This document shows, in pieces, positions 8,357 through 17,129 of a stretch of DNA of 64,000 nucleotides; positions within the stretch are counted from its first letter, which is position 1, and each line of letters begins with the position of its first letter. The notes under the pieces were generated by a model. That model was not told where the DNA came from. It saw only the letters and a program-made list of their open reading frames with translations, and did not search any database. Both the position numbers and the translations under genes were made by a program. The stretch comes from Bdellovibrio sp. qaytius (GTDB lineage: Bacteria > Bdellovibrionota > Bdellovibrionia > Bdellovibrionales > Bdellovibrionaceae): contig CP025734.1 in the NCBI GenBank assembly GCA_004011035.1, positions 1,882,001 through 1,946,000 of the forward strand, written 5' to 3'.

Positions 8357-8393
8357 TTGACCCTGCTTGTATAAAAAATTATACAAAAGGTCA
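8357..8393 (+). promoter_or_regulatory. Promoter with nested dyad operator upstream of the HTH gene
   Basis: A sigma70-like promoter is visible: TTGACC (8357-8362), 17-nt spacer, TATACA (8380-8385). The same bases form a nested inverted repeat: TTGTATAA (8367-8374) with TTATACAA (8379-8386) around AAAA, flanked by TGACC (8358-8362) and GGTCA (8389-8393). An operator covering both hexamers fits autoregulation by the HTH protein encoded just downstream. Confidence 0.6.
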
Positions 8394-8424
8394 TAACTTG
8401 ACCCAAAACACAGGAAATCAGGCC

Positions 8425-9177
8425 ATGGACTACGAATGTAAGAAAATTCAAAGAACTTTAAAGACCTTAATGAAGTCACAAAAAGCTACTTACGAGAGTA
8501 TGGCTAAAGCACTTAAAACTTCACCGGCAACGATCAAACGCAGGCTTAATGGTGATGATTTAACTTTGCAGCAGTTAAAAGATTTAGCGAGTGCCTTGTC
8601 TGTTTCATTTTACGAAATTATAGAACTATCAAAAGTTGTAAAACGCGAAGCCCATCTTTTCACAGTAGAGCAAGAAAAACTTCTGGCTTCAAACTTCAAT
8701 ATTAAAATGCTTTTTCGCCGCATTCTTGCCGGAGAGAAATTTTCAAAAATTAAAACTGATTTAAACTTATCCGAAAAAGAAATGCGTAGCTATTCGCGCG
8801 GATTAGAAAATGTAGGCTTAATTCAACTTTTACCCGGTGATCGATTTACCTTATTAGTTCACTACCCGTTTCGCTGGCAGCCTAATGGAGCACTTCATAA
8901 AACTTACGGCGATATGGTGTTAAAAAATATTTTTACCCGAATTGAAAATGATAATGGCAAAGCTGGATTTAATAAAAAATATGAGCTGCTTTTAAACGAA
9001 GAAGCGTACTTGAAATACTGTGAAGAGATTCAGGAAGTTTATACTAAGTATTTAAATCTTTCTGAGATTCATATGGAAACGCAGCCCAATCTGGACCGCG
9101 TTGTTTCTGGAATATTTTTTATAGATCGCTTTTCAGTCTGGGAGAATCCAAAGACTCAAAGGCTGACAAACACTTAA
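8425..9177 (+). CDS. XRE-type HTH transcriptional regulator
   Basis: 250 residues. The first 75 form a helix-turn-helix domain of the XRE/Cro type (YESMAKALKTSPATIKRRLNGDDLTLQQLKDLASAL). The C-terminal 170 residues are a conserved-looking effector domain of unknown ligand (FNIKMLFRRILAGEKF, LVHYPFRWQPNGALHKTYG). The ATG at 8425 has AGGA at 8411-8414; a TTG at 8398 would put the operator too close and was not chosen. The dyad over the promoter at 8357-8393 suggests self-repression. The divergent Cys-rich secreted protein is a candidate second target. Confidence 0.75.
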   Translation: MDYECKKIQRTLKTLMKSQKATYESMAKALKTSPATIKRRLNGDDLTLQQLKDLASALSVSFYEIIELSKVVKREAHLFTVEQEKLLASNFNIKMLFRRILAGEKFSKIKTDLNLSEKEMRSYSRGLENVGLIQLLPGDRFTLLVHYPFRWQPNGALHKTYGDMVLKNIFTRIENDNGKAGFNKKYELLLNEEAYLKYCEEIQEVYTKYLNLSEIHMETQPNLDRVVSGIFFIDRFSVWENPKTQRLTNT

Positions 9178-9185
9178 ACTTCACG

Positions 9186-12100
9186 TTACAGATTACGACG
9201 GTACTGCCCGCCGACTTCATACAACGCTTGTGACATTTGATATAGCGTACAATATCTTGCCGCCGTCATTAACGCTTCAAAAATATTATGACCACTTAAA
9301 CAAGCTGCTTTTAAATTTTTAATTTCAATATCAGCTTGCGTATGATTGGCTTTTTGTACGATTTCAATTTGTTTTAACTGATGATTTTTTTCTTCAGTCG
9401 AAGCACGAGCTAATTCAATTTTTGGTGGCTCGTAGCCTTTTTCTAAAGTTTTGGGATCGATAAAGGTATTCACACCAATGATCGGTAATTCACCTGAATG
9501 CTTTAAGTGTTCATAGTACATTGATTCTTCTTGAATCTTAGAGCGTTGGTATTGAGTCTCCATCGCACCTAATACTCCGCCACGTTCACTGATACGTTTA
9601 AATTCAGCAAGAACAGCTTCTTCAACTAAGTCAGTTAATTCTTCGACGAAGAAACTACCTTGGTTTTGATTTTCATTTTTCGAAGCGCCGAATTCACGGT
9701 TGATGATCATTTGAATGGCCATCGCACGACGAACTGATTCTTGCGTCGGAGTTGTGATCGCTTCATCGTAAGCGTTCGTGTGTAACGAATTACAGTTATC
9801 GTTTAAGGCGATTAAAGCTTGTAACGTTGTGCGAATGTCATTGAAGTCGATCTCTTGCGCATGCAGTGATCTGCCAGATGTTTGAATATGGTATTTTAAT
9901 TTTTGCGAACGATCATTACCCTTGTACAGGTCACGCATCGCTACAGCCCAGATACGACGAGCTACACGGCCTAAAACCGTGTACTCAGGATCAAGACCAT
10001 TTGAAAAGAAGAAACTTAAATTCGGTGCGAAATCATCGATCTTCATACCGCGAGACAAGTAATATTCTGCAAAAGTAAAACCATTAGATAAAGTAAAGGC
10101 TAATTGTGAAATCGGATTCGCTCCGGCTTCAGCAATATGGTAACCAGAAATTGATACCGAATAGAAATTACGAATATTTTTATCGATAAAGAATTGCTGA
10201 ATATCGCCCATCATTTTTAAAGCGAAGTTAATTGAGAAGATACACGTGTTCTGACCTTGATCTTCTTTTAAAATATCAGCCTGAACCGTACCGCGCACTT
10301 GCGACATCGTAGCCGTTGCTAATTGTTTCCATTCAACGTCAGTTAATTTACGACCTAGTTCAGTTTCTTTTTTTACAACCTGTTGGTCGATCGCTGTATT
10401 AAAATAAAATGCTAAGATCATTGGCGCAGGGCCATTGATTGTCATTGAAACTGAAGTGTTTAGATTTACTAAATCAAATCCTTCATACAATTTTTTCATG
10501 TCATCAAGGCAGCAAATGCTTACGCCTGACTCGCCCACTTTACCATAAATATCCGGACGTAAATCAGGATCTTGACCGTAAAGAGTTACTGAATCAAAGG
10601 CTGTTGATAAACGATGAGCTTTTTCGCCCTTACATAAATAGTGAAAACGACGATTTGTACGTTCTGGAGTGCCTTCGCCCGCGAACATGCGTTTTGGATC
10701 TTCATCAGCACGTTTTAATTGAAATACGCCTGCAGTGTATGGAAATTCTCCCGCTACGTTTTCCATTTTTAGAAAAGTAAAACGATCGCCCCAGTCTTTG
10801 TAACTAGGTAAAACGATTTTACGAATTTTTGTGCCGCTTAATGATTTAGTCACCATCGATTGGCGAATTTCTTTATCACGCACTTTAAAAACTAATTCGT
10901 CTTGCGAGTAGATGCGTTTTAATTCATCCCATTTTTCTAAAGATTGTAATTCTTCTGTTGTGAAGCCTTCAGAGAATTCATTACGTTTTTTAGTCACCAC
11001 TTCTGGAGATAATCCAAGATCTGTTTTTAAATTTTCTAAAGCTCCGATTTTTGAAGCTTTCTCAGACATTGTTTTAACACGATCTTTGTACTTGTGAATT
11101 GTCGATACGATTTCAGCTAAGTAATTTTGGCGATCTGGTGGAATCACCGTGTGTTCATCAGCTGATAACACTGTTTCGCGGTAAGCCTTTGGAACTTGAG
11201 GTAATGATTTTAATTCATGAAGCTTATCAGCCACAGAGAAAAATAAATTATTAACGCCGCCGTCATTAAACTGCGAAGCTTGTGTTAAAAATACTGGAAC
11301 ATGAACTTTGTCATCCCAGATTTTACGTGAGCGTTTGTACTGTTTAGTCACATCGCGTACAGCATCAAGTGCGCCGCGACGATCGGCTTTATTCACGGCT
11401 ACGAAATCAGCGAAATCGATCATGTCGATTTTTTCTAATTGCGATTGCGCCCCAAAATCAGACGTCATCACATACATTGATAAATCAGAAACATCAGTGA
11501 TCGCCATGTTACCTTGGCCGATACCTGAAGTTTCAGCGATGATAAAATCAAAATCACATTTTTTTAAGAAATTTAAAATATCTGGTAATGATCCTGCGAT
11601 CTCTTTACCAGAACCACGCGATGCCACTGAACGCATAAAGATATGCGGACGTGATAACGAGTTCATACGAATACGATCGCCTAATAATGAGCCGCCTGTT
11701 TTTCTTTTTGATGGATCTACGCAGACAATTGCAATTTTTTGTTCTGGGTAAGCATTTAAGAAACGTTGAGATAATTCATCAATTAATGATGATTTACCGG
11801 CGCCGCCTGTTCCTGTGATACCTAGAATTTTTGGAGCATCACCTTTACGAATAAAATTCTTTAAACCAAAATCTTCTGGTTTAACGTCTTTTTGCCCGTT
11901 TTCGATAGCCGTTAGTGCAATTCCTAATTCTGTTGACGGAATATTATCACCAGCAAAAATATTTTTTGATTCTGCAGCAAGCTTACTTGGCATCGCGAAG
12001 TCACAACCTTCAACGATCATTTTGATCATGCCCTCTAAGCCAAGTCTTCGCCCATCATCGGGATGAAAAATTTGTGAAATGCCGTAAGCTTCAAGTTCAC

Positions 12101-12410
12101 GCTTTTCATCGTAAACAATAACTCCGCCGCCACCGCCGTAAATTTTTACGTGTGAGGCTCCGGCTTGATTTAATAAATCACGAAGGTATTTAAAGTATTC
12201 CATGTGGCCGCCCTGATATGAGCTGATACACACGCCTTGTGCGCCTTCTTGTAAAACGGCTTTCACAACATCGTTCACTGAACGGTTGTGGCCTAAATGA
12301 ATAACTTCGGCGCCAAACTCTTGAAGCATACGACGAATGATATTGATCGAAGCGTCGTGGCCATCAAAAAGTGAAGCTGCAGTAACAATGCGCACAGGAT
12401 TTTTTGTCAT
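9186..12410 (-). CDS. icmF: Fused isobutyryl-CoA mutase IcmF
   Basis: 1074 residues in the order known for IcmF: a B12-binding domain (residues 5-135, with the lower-ligand motif FDGHDASI), a MeaI-type G-protein chaperone (Walker A GTGGAGKSS, NKAD base-recognition motif), and a C-terminal acyl-CoA mutase TIM barrel (EFPYTAGVF, MFAGEGTPERTNRRFHYL, TINGPAPMI). IcmF interconverts isobutyryl-CoA and n-butyryl-CoA with adenosylcobalamin, and the GTPase domain loads and protects the cofactor. The ATG at 12410 gives the family length; an upstream extension to 12515 lies inside the crotonase gene. It is the third gene of the hbd-crotonase-icmF operon, starting 4 nt after the crotonase stop. Confidence 0.93.
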   Translation of the reverse strand: MTKNPVRIVTAASLFDGHDASINIIRRMLQEFGAEVIHLGHNRSVNDVVKAVLQEGAQGVCISSYQGGHMEYFKYLRDLLNQAGASHVKIYGGGGGVIVYDEKRELEAYGISQIFHPDDGRRLGLEGMIKMIVEGCDFAMPSKLAAESKNIFAGDNIPSTELGIALTAIENGQKDVKPEDFGLKNFIRKGDAPKILGITGTGGAGKSSLIDELSQRFLNAYPEQKIAIVCVDPSKRKTGGSLLGDRIRMNSLSRPHIFMRSVASRGSGKEIAGSLPDILNFLKKCDFDFIIAETSGIGQGNMAITDVSDLSMYVMTSDFGAQSQLEKIDMIDFADFVAVNKADRRGALDAVRDVTKQYKRSRKIWDDKVHVPVFLTQASQFNDGGVNNLFFSVADKLHELKSLPQVPKAYRETVLSADEHTVIPPDRQNYLAEIVSTIHKYKDRVKTMSEKASKIGALENLKTDLGLSPEVVTKKRNEFSEGFTTEELQSLEKWDELKRIYSQDELVFKVRDKEIRQSMVTKSLSGTKIRKIVLPSYKDWGDRFTFLKMENVAGEFPYTAGVFQLKRADEDPKRMFAGEGTPERTNRRFHYLCKGEKAHRLSTAFDSVTLYGQDPDLRPDIYGKVGESGVSICCLDDMKKLYEGFDLVNLNTSVSMTINGPAPMILAFYFNTAIDQQVVKKETELGRKLTDVEWKQLATATMSQVRGTVQADILKEDQGQNTCIFSINFALKMMGDIQQFFIDKNIRNFYSVSISGYHIAEAGANPISQLAFTLSNGFTFAEYYLSRGMKIDDFAPNLSFFFSNGLDPEYTVLGRVARRIWAVAMRDLYKGNDRSQKLKYHIQTSGRSLHAQEIDFNDIRTTLQALIALNDNCNSLHTNAYDEAITTPTQESVRRAMAIQMIINREFGASKNENQNQGSFFVEELTDLVEEAVLAEFKRISERGGVLGAMETQYQRSKIQEESMYYEHLKHSGELPIIGVNTFIDPKTLEKGYEPPKIELARASTEEKNHQLKQIEIVQKANHTQADIEIKNLKAACLSGHNIFEALMTAARYCTLYQMSQALYEVGGQYRRNL

Positions 12411-12414
12411 CGGA

Positions 12415-13212
12415 TTAAATACCTTTAAAAACTGGTTTTCTTTTTTCAGTAAATGCTTTTGTGCCTTCAGTTGTATCGAACGAACCGAATAAACCACCGA
12501 ACACTTGAGCTTCATTTTTTAATGCCGCTTCTGTTTCTAAATCAAAAGCTTGATTGATTGAAAGCTTCGCTTTGCCAATCGCTAACGGAGATTTAGTTAA
12601 AATCATTTCTAATTTTTTATTCACGGCTTGCATTAATTCAGATTGCGGAACGACTTGCGAAACTAATCCTAATTTTAAGGCCTCGTCAGCTTTGATCATC
12701 TCGCCTGTGAAAGTTAATTCACGTGCTTTACGAATACCTACAGCGCGAGTTAAACGAACTGTTCCGCCAAAACCTGGAATTAACCCTAGAGATACTTCTG
12801 GTAAACCAAATTTTGCATTATCGCTGGCGATCATAAAATCACAACCAAGTGCTAATTCTAATCCACCACCTAAGGCAAAACCATTCACAGCGGCAATCAC
12901 AGGAATTTTTAATAAATTTAATTCGTGAAATACGCTTTGGCCTTTTTCAGCAAACGCCACGGCTTGTTCGTTTGATAAATCTTGCATTTCTTTAATGTCA
13001 GCACCCGCAACGAAGGCTTTTTCGCCAGCACCTGTGATTACTAATGCTTTTGCTGTTTCGTAATCAAGTTCTGAAATTTGGCGAAGTGTTTCAGCCATCT
13101 CGTTTAACACTTGTGCATTTAAAGCATTTAAACTTTCAGGGCGATTGATTGTTAAAATCCAAACGCCGTTGTCTTTTTGTTCAAGTTTAATAGTTTGAAA
13201 ATCTAAATTCAT
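12415..13212 (-). CDS. Enoyl-CoA hydratase (crotonase)
   Basis: 265 residues of the crotonase fold. The oxyanion-hole segment AFVAGADIKEM and the second one (NGFALGGGLELALGCD) are present, with both catalytic Glu (GGLELALG and LPEVSLGLIPGFGG). It hydrates trans-2-enoyl-CoA, probably crotonyl-CoA given its neighbours. The ATG at 13212 has AAGGAAAGAG upstream; a TTG 27 nt earlier was rejected. It sits 33 nt after hbd and 4 nt before icmF, an operon for short-chain acyl-CoA conversion. Confidence 0.92.
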   Translation of the reverse strand: MNLDFQTIKLEQKDNGVWILTINRPESLNALNAQVLNEMAETLRQISELDYETAKALVITGAGEKAFVAGADIKEMQDLSNEQAVAFAEKGQSVFHELNLLKIPVIAAVNGFALGGGLELALGCDFMIASDNAKFGLPEVSLGLIPGFGGTVRLTRAVGIRKARELTFTGEMIKADEALKLGLVSQVVPQSELMQAVNKKLEMILTKSPLAIGKAKLSINQAFDLETEAALKNEAQVFGGLFGSFDTTEGTKAFTEKRKPVFKGI

Positions 13213-13245
13213 TTTTATCTCTTTCCTTGGCTGCGCCAAGAGTCC

Positions 13246-14109
13246 TTATTTCGCGTAGTTGTAAAAACCGCGACCAGATTTGCGACCTAACCAACCAGCT
13301 TCAACATATTTTACTAATAAGGGGCTTGGGCGGTATTTTGAATCACCTAAGCCGTCATGAAGAACATTCATGATCGCAAGGCAAGTGTCTAACCCGATAA
13401 AGTCAGCTAAAGTTAACGGACCCATTGGTTGATTTGTTCCAAGTTTCATCGCGTTGTCGATCGATTCAACTGACGCAATACCTTCATGAAGTGTGTATAC
13501 AGCTTCGTTGATCATCGGCATTAAAATACGATTAACGATAAAGCCTGGCATGTCTTTCACAGATTCTACGAAAACTTTTCCTAATTTTTCAGATAAAGCT
13601 TTTGTTGTTGAGAAAGTCTCATCCGAAGTTTGTAAACCTTTGATGCCTTCAACTAATTGCATCAACGGAACTGGATTCATAAAGTGCATGCCTACGACCT
13701 TATCAGGACGCGATGTACACGCGGCAATTTTAGTAATTGAAATTGAAGATGTGTTTGTTGCTAAGATCGAACCAGCTTTGACTGTTTGATCTAAGTCTTT
13801 GAAAATTTTAAGTTTTAAATCAATGCTCTCAGTTGCCGCTTCAACAACGAAATCGCAATCTTTAAGATCTGATAATGTTGTTGTGGCTTTAACTTTTCCA
13901 AGTAAAGCTTTTTTAACATCTTCAGTCATCGTTCCTTTTTTAATTAAACGATCGCAGCTACCAGCAATAGTAGATAGACCTTTGTCGAGAGCTCCGTTGT
14001 TCACATCGAACATGACAACTTCATATCCATTTGCTGCTGCAACTTGAGTGATACCGTTGCCCATTTGACCCGCGCCAACAACGCCGATTTTTTTGATGTT
14101 TTGAACCAT
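13246..14109 (-). CDS. hbd: 3-hydroxybutyryl-CoA dehydrogenase
   Basis: 287 residues, the usual size of the single-function enzyme. The N-terminal NAD-binding motif is GVVGAGQMGNGI, and the catalytic region MHFMNPVPLMQLVEG with its His and the GFIVNRILMPMINEA segment follow. It oxidises 3-hydroxybutyryl-CoA to acetoacetyl-CoA, or the reverse. SD GGGAGA before the ATG. First gene of the hbd-crotonase-icmF operon. Together these would channel butyryl/isobutyryl-CoA into beta-oxidation, although an acyl-CoA dehydrogenase is not encoded here. Confidence 0.93.
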   Translation of the reverse strand: MVQNIKKIGVVGAGQMGNGITQVAAANGYEVVMFDVNNGALDKGLSTIAGSCDRLIKKGTMTEDVKKALLGKVKATTTLSDLKDCDFVVEAATESIDLKLKIFKDLDQTVKAGSILATNTSSISITKIAACTSRPDKVVGMHFMNPVPLMQLVEGIKGLQTSDETFSTTKALSEKLGKVFVESVKDMPGFIVNRILMPMINEAVYTLHEGIASVESIDNAMKLGTNQPMGPLTLADFIGLDTCLAIMNVLHDGLGDSKYRPSPLLVKYVEAGWLGRKSGRGFYNYAK

Positions 14110-14201
14110 GTTTTGTCTCCCGTTTTTCTTGAAAAATAAGCCTCAGTTATAGCAAAGAACTGGTCTTGTTTGAAACGACTAAGATCAGTGACAATGATTA
14201 G

Positions 14202-15506
14202 ATGCTGTTTGTCATAGGGTTTTTGAGCGTAATTTTGACTAGTTTTTCTGCTAATTCTGCAGTCAATGCCACTGGGCCCAAACAAGCTCCAATATTAAGC
14301 GAACAATTCGCCGGTCGTAAGGTTAAAGAGATCCCCTTTTTTAAGTCAAAACAGAGCATTTTTCCATCAGGGCATGCCAGCTTTGATAAGCTAAATGAAC
14401 AACTTATTTCATCAGAAACGAGCGAAGCTTTTTACTTAGCCAAAGATGAAAAGAAAATTTCACCGACACTGATCCCTCACATCACGGCTTTTCATCTTTC
14501 ACGCGTGTGGATTGAGAAGTACACAAAACGTCGTGTAAAACCAAACAACACAGCTGATCTTGCGACAGTTTTATTAAATTACGACACTGATCCTTACGAT
14601 CGGGGTTTAGTCTTAACCTTGAACGACACAAAACTGCGCGCCACTGCTGATATTAAAGCTGCGGCCTTAAAATCGATTCCTAAATTAAATTATTTTATTC
14701 CGATCAGTTTTGAAAAAGGATTTATTAAAATTCTTTTTAGTGGTCAGTTCGGGTTTATCGATATCAACGATTGCATTTCAAAATACGATTTTGCAAAATT
14801 TGCATTTTCATTCAAATCAAAAACCAACACATGGGAAGTCATTAATCACCGCGAATTTGATTCGTTAATCACGGATAAAAACGAAAGTCTGCAGCTGGGT
14901 GAAATCAAAGGTTTAGTGGTTGATCAAAAGCTGGCCTACGCTTTTAAAGAAAATGACCACTACCCTAAATGGACAAGTTTTAAATTAATTAAAGAAAAAA
15001 CAAAGCCTTGGATTCAAAGTGAAATGAAAGGCCACGGTCAAATTTGGTGGCAACGCCCAGATACAGAAATTTTATCGCAAAATACAATTTCAATTGATGA
15101 TTTAATTAAAAAAGAAATCTATTCAGTTTCATTTCAAGAAGATAATCCTAAAAAAGGTTTAGCTTCGGCTCATGGTGTTTTTATCACTGAAGATGGCCAA
15201 AACTGGAATGAAATTCCGCAATTTAAAGACTATTCAGGCCCCGTTTATTATTTCAGTAACAGCTTAATGTACGTCGGAAATTACCGCAGTATCGACGGTG
15301 GTAAAACGTTTGAATCTTTTATTCAAATCGACAAAGTTTCATCGGCGATTACAAAATCAACGGGAGTTATTCCTAAGAAAATTCAGATCACTAAGATTAA
15401 GGTGCAAAAACCTTACAGTGTAGTTATTGATGTTCAGACCGGTACTAAAAAAATTCGCCTTAAATCGCCGATCTTTTCCCAGGATTGGGTACAAGCTAAG
15501 TACTAA
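14202..15506 (+). CDS. Secreted protein with BNR/sialidase-like repeat motifs
   Basis: 434 residues with a signal peptide (FVIGFLSVILTSFSANSA). No catalytic motif is recognised. Near residues 325-370 there are two Asp-box-like turns (TEDGQNWNEIP and SIDGGKTFESF), of the S-x-D-x-G-x-T-W type seen in BNR and Ycf48-like propellers, so the C-terminal half may be a beta-propeller. Divergent from hbd with 92 nt between. No SD before the ATG. Confidence 0.65.
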   Translation: MLFVIGFLSVILTSFSANSAVNATGPKQAPILSEQFAGRKVKEIPFFKSKQSIFPSGHASFDKLNEQLISSETSEAFYLAKDEKKISPTLIPHITAFHLSRVWIEKYTKRRVKPNNTADLATVLLNYDTDPYDRGLVLTLNDTKLRATADIKAAALKSIPKLNYFIPISFEKGFIKILFSGQFGFIDINDCISKYDFAKFAFSFKSKTNTWEVINHREFDSLITDKNESLQLGEIKGLVVDQKLAYAFKENDHYPKWTSFKLIKEKTKPWIQSEMKGHGQIWWQRPDTEILSQNTISIDDLIKKEIYSVSFQEDNPKKGLASAHGVFITEDGQNWNEIPQFKDYSGPVYYFSNSLMYVGNYRSIDGGKTFESFIQIDKVSSAITKSTGVIPKKIQITKIKVQKPYSVVIDVQTGTKKIRLKSPIFSQDWVQAKY

Positions 15507-15515
15507 TAAATAAAA

Positions 15516-15962
15516 TTAGCTATCTTCTAAATAAGCTTTTAATTCTTGAAGGTGATCGTTCCAGCCCAATTTAAAATCAAGCATCAGTTGTTTGCTTTGA
15601 TCTTTAGAAAACTGATCCCAACCTTCGTGGTTTACACTCACATCGCAAAAAGCACCGTCTTTTATAATTTTTATTGTACAAACAGTCACTGATTTTTGCG
15701 GCCAATCCTGCTCTTTCCAGGTAAATTGAATTTCTTCATTCACTTTAAAACTTTTCACGCTACCGGTGGCTAATTGTTTAGTTCGTTTGTTATCTTCCCA
15801 CGGTTCGCGAAACACTCCATTTTTTTGGGCCTGCAGCCGTACGCCTTCGCCCCACCAGTTTTCAAGCTCATCTGAATCTGTCAAAGCTTCCCAAATATCT
15901 GCAGGAGAGGCTTTAATTTTAACGGTCAATTCGATTTTTAACGGGGAAGTGGCTTGGGTCAT
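15516..15962 (-). CDS. AHSA1/SRPBCC-domain protein
   Basis: 148 residues with the START/SRPBCC fold pattern of AHSA1-like proteins: KIKASPADIWEALTDSDELENWW at the N-terminus (helix-grip start), a central GSVKSFKVNEEIQFTW strand pair and a long C-terminal helix (KLGWNDHLQELKAYLE). Members bind hydrophobic ligands or Hsp90; the role here is unknown. The ATG at 15962 is preceded by AAGGATG; an ATG at 15986 adds eight residues. Confidence 0.8.
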   Translation of the reverse strand: MTQATSPLKIELTVKIKASPADIWEALTDSDELENWWGEGVRLQAQKNGVFREPWEDNKRTKQLATGSVKSFKVNEEIQFTWKEQDWPQKSVTVCTIKIIKDGAFCDVSVNHEGWDQFSKDQSKQLMLDFKLGWNDHLQELKAYLEDS

Positions 15963-16072
15963 AGAGCATCCTTGTTTGCTGATCATTAAAACATAGAAGA
16001 TACCTTAACGTCGATATAGAATTTTTTATTCGCGCACCACGGCCCTGTTTAGAAGCGACCGACTCTTCATCC

Positions 16073-16096
16073 CAGGTGTTAGTTTTCTAACACCTG
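16073..16096. repeat. Perfect 10-bp intergenic hairpin
   Basis: CAGGTGTTAG and CTAACACCTG are perfect inverted repeats around TTTT. There is no T-tract on either side, so it is not a standard terminator. The rest of the 261-bp gap (15963-16223) shows only an SD (AAGGAG) for the next gene. A related but imperfect hairpin lies at 25090-25113. Confidence 0.55.
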
Positions 16097-16223
16097 ATCA
16101 TCTATTTGCCAGGCCGGATCCCGAATAAAACGACTAAAACCCATAAAACTAAGCTGATCGCGTACACTTTTTGAATCATTTCGAAACGTTAGTCTTTAAC
16201 AATCCCATTTATAAGGAGTTTCC

Positions 16224-17111
16224 ATGAACGCAAATACTAAAAGAATCGCTCTATCGCTGGCCGTTTTAATCGCTGCTAATAGCACTGCTTTTGCGGCTAC
16301 AGACAGAGACAAACAATTAGCTGGTGTTGTTGATGAAGCCTTACTTGAAATCAGCTCTGAAACGTCATCGGCGCAAATGCAGCAATCTATCACACAAGTT
16401 GAAGCGTTAATTAAAAATATTAAAGGCCTTAGCAACGACAGCATGAGCAATAAAGACCAAGCCTTTATTAACACAGCTCGTTTGTTAATTAGTATGTTAG
16501 GTATTTCTGCTGGAGTTGTGCATTTTAAAAATAAAGATGCTGAATCTGTTGCCGCTATCGTGACGGCCGTGGGCGCAGGTGTTTTATCTTCAGCGCTTGA
16601 TGCGTATTCACAACACAGAAAATTAGATTTAGGTGATTTAAAAAACTTATTAGCTCAGAACCAACAAGTTTTAGCTGATAACTTAAAAAATATTAGCCCA
16701 GAAGCTACTGAGCAAGGCGAACAAATCGTTCAAGCCATTACTCAAATCGCTGATTTAAATAACAAGTTAAATGAAAATTCTGGAGCTTTACAACAAATGA
16801 TCGATAACGGCCAAGTGGCTTCTGCTGTTGTTGCAGTAGGTACGATTGTTTTAAATCACACAGGTTCATTAGTGCCGAAAAAAATCAAAGATGGTCTATT
16901 AGCTAAGTTGCCAGAAATTTTAGAAAAAACTAAAAGTGCCGCGCAAGCTGGTAAAAAAGCCGGCGTAAATACTTTAGCTTCTACGAACGGAATGACTTTA
17001 CTTTCAACTTTAGCAGGTCTTACTGGCCCAGATGCGCAAAATCAAGTGAACACGATTTTAGCTAATCTTGAAGTGGCTCGTGCTAAATTGATTCAAGCTT
17101 CTAAACAGTAA
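16224..17111 (+). CDS. Secreted alpha-helical protein of unknown function
   Basis: 295 residues. Signal peptide (SLAVLIAANSTAFAA) then a mostly helical, Gln/Asn/Leu-rich protein. Two small hydrophobic Ala/Gly/Val segments (residues about 84-113 and 190-215, for example VAAIVTAVGAGVLSSAL and VASAVVAVGTIVL) could be membrane hairpins, as in pore-forming or phage-tail-like helical proteins, but no family is recognised. SD AAGGAG is well placed. The next gene starts 18 nt after its stop. Confidence 0.65.
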   Translation: MNANTKRIALSLAVLIAANSTAFAATDRDKQLAGVVDEALLEISSETSSAQMQQSITQVEALIKNIKGLSNDSMSNKDQAFINTARLLISMLGISAGVVHFKNKDAESVAAIVTAVGAGVLSSALDAYSQHRKLDLGDLKNLLAQNQQVLADNLKNISPEATEQGEQIVQAITQIADLNNKLNENSGALQQMIDNGQVASAVVAVGTIVLNHTGSLVPKKIKDGLLAKLPEILEKTKSAAQAGKKAGVNTLASTNGMTLLSTLAGLTGPDAQNQVNTILANLEVARAKLIQASKQ

Positions 17112-17129
17112 TTTTCACTTAAGGTACAA

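Noticed and set aside
8321-8479. Longer version of the Cys-rich secreted protein
   Set aside because: It would cross the dyad, the promoter and the start of the divergent HTH gene, and would destroy the signal peptide.
12410-12515. N-terminal extension of IcmF
   Set aside because: The extra residues lie inside the crotonase gene in another frame and do not belong to the B12 domain; the ATG at 12410 gives the family start.
14001-14285. Open frame antisense to the hbd start region
   Set aside because: Shadow frame with no SD, no signal and no domain; hbd and the secreted protein explain the DNA.
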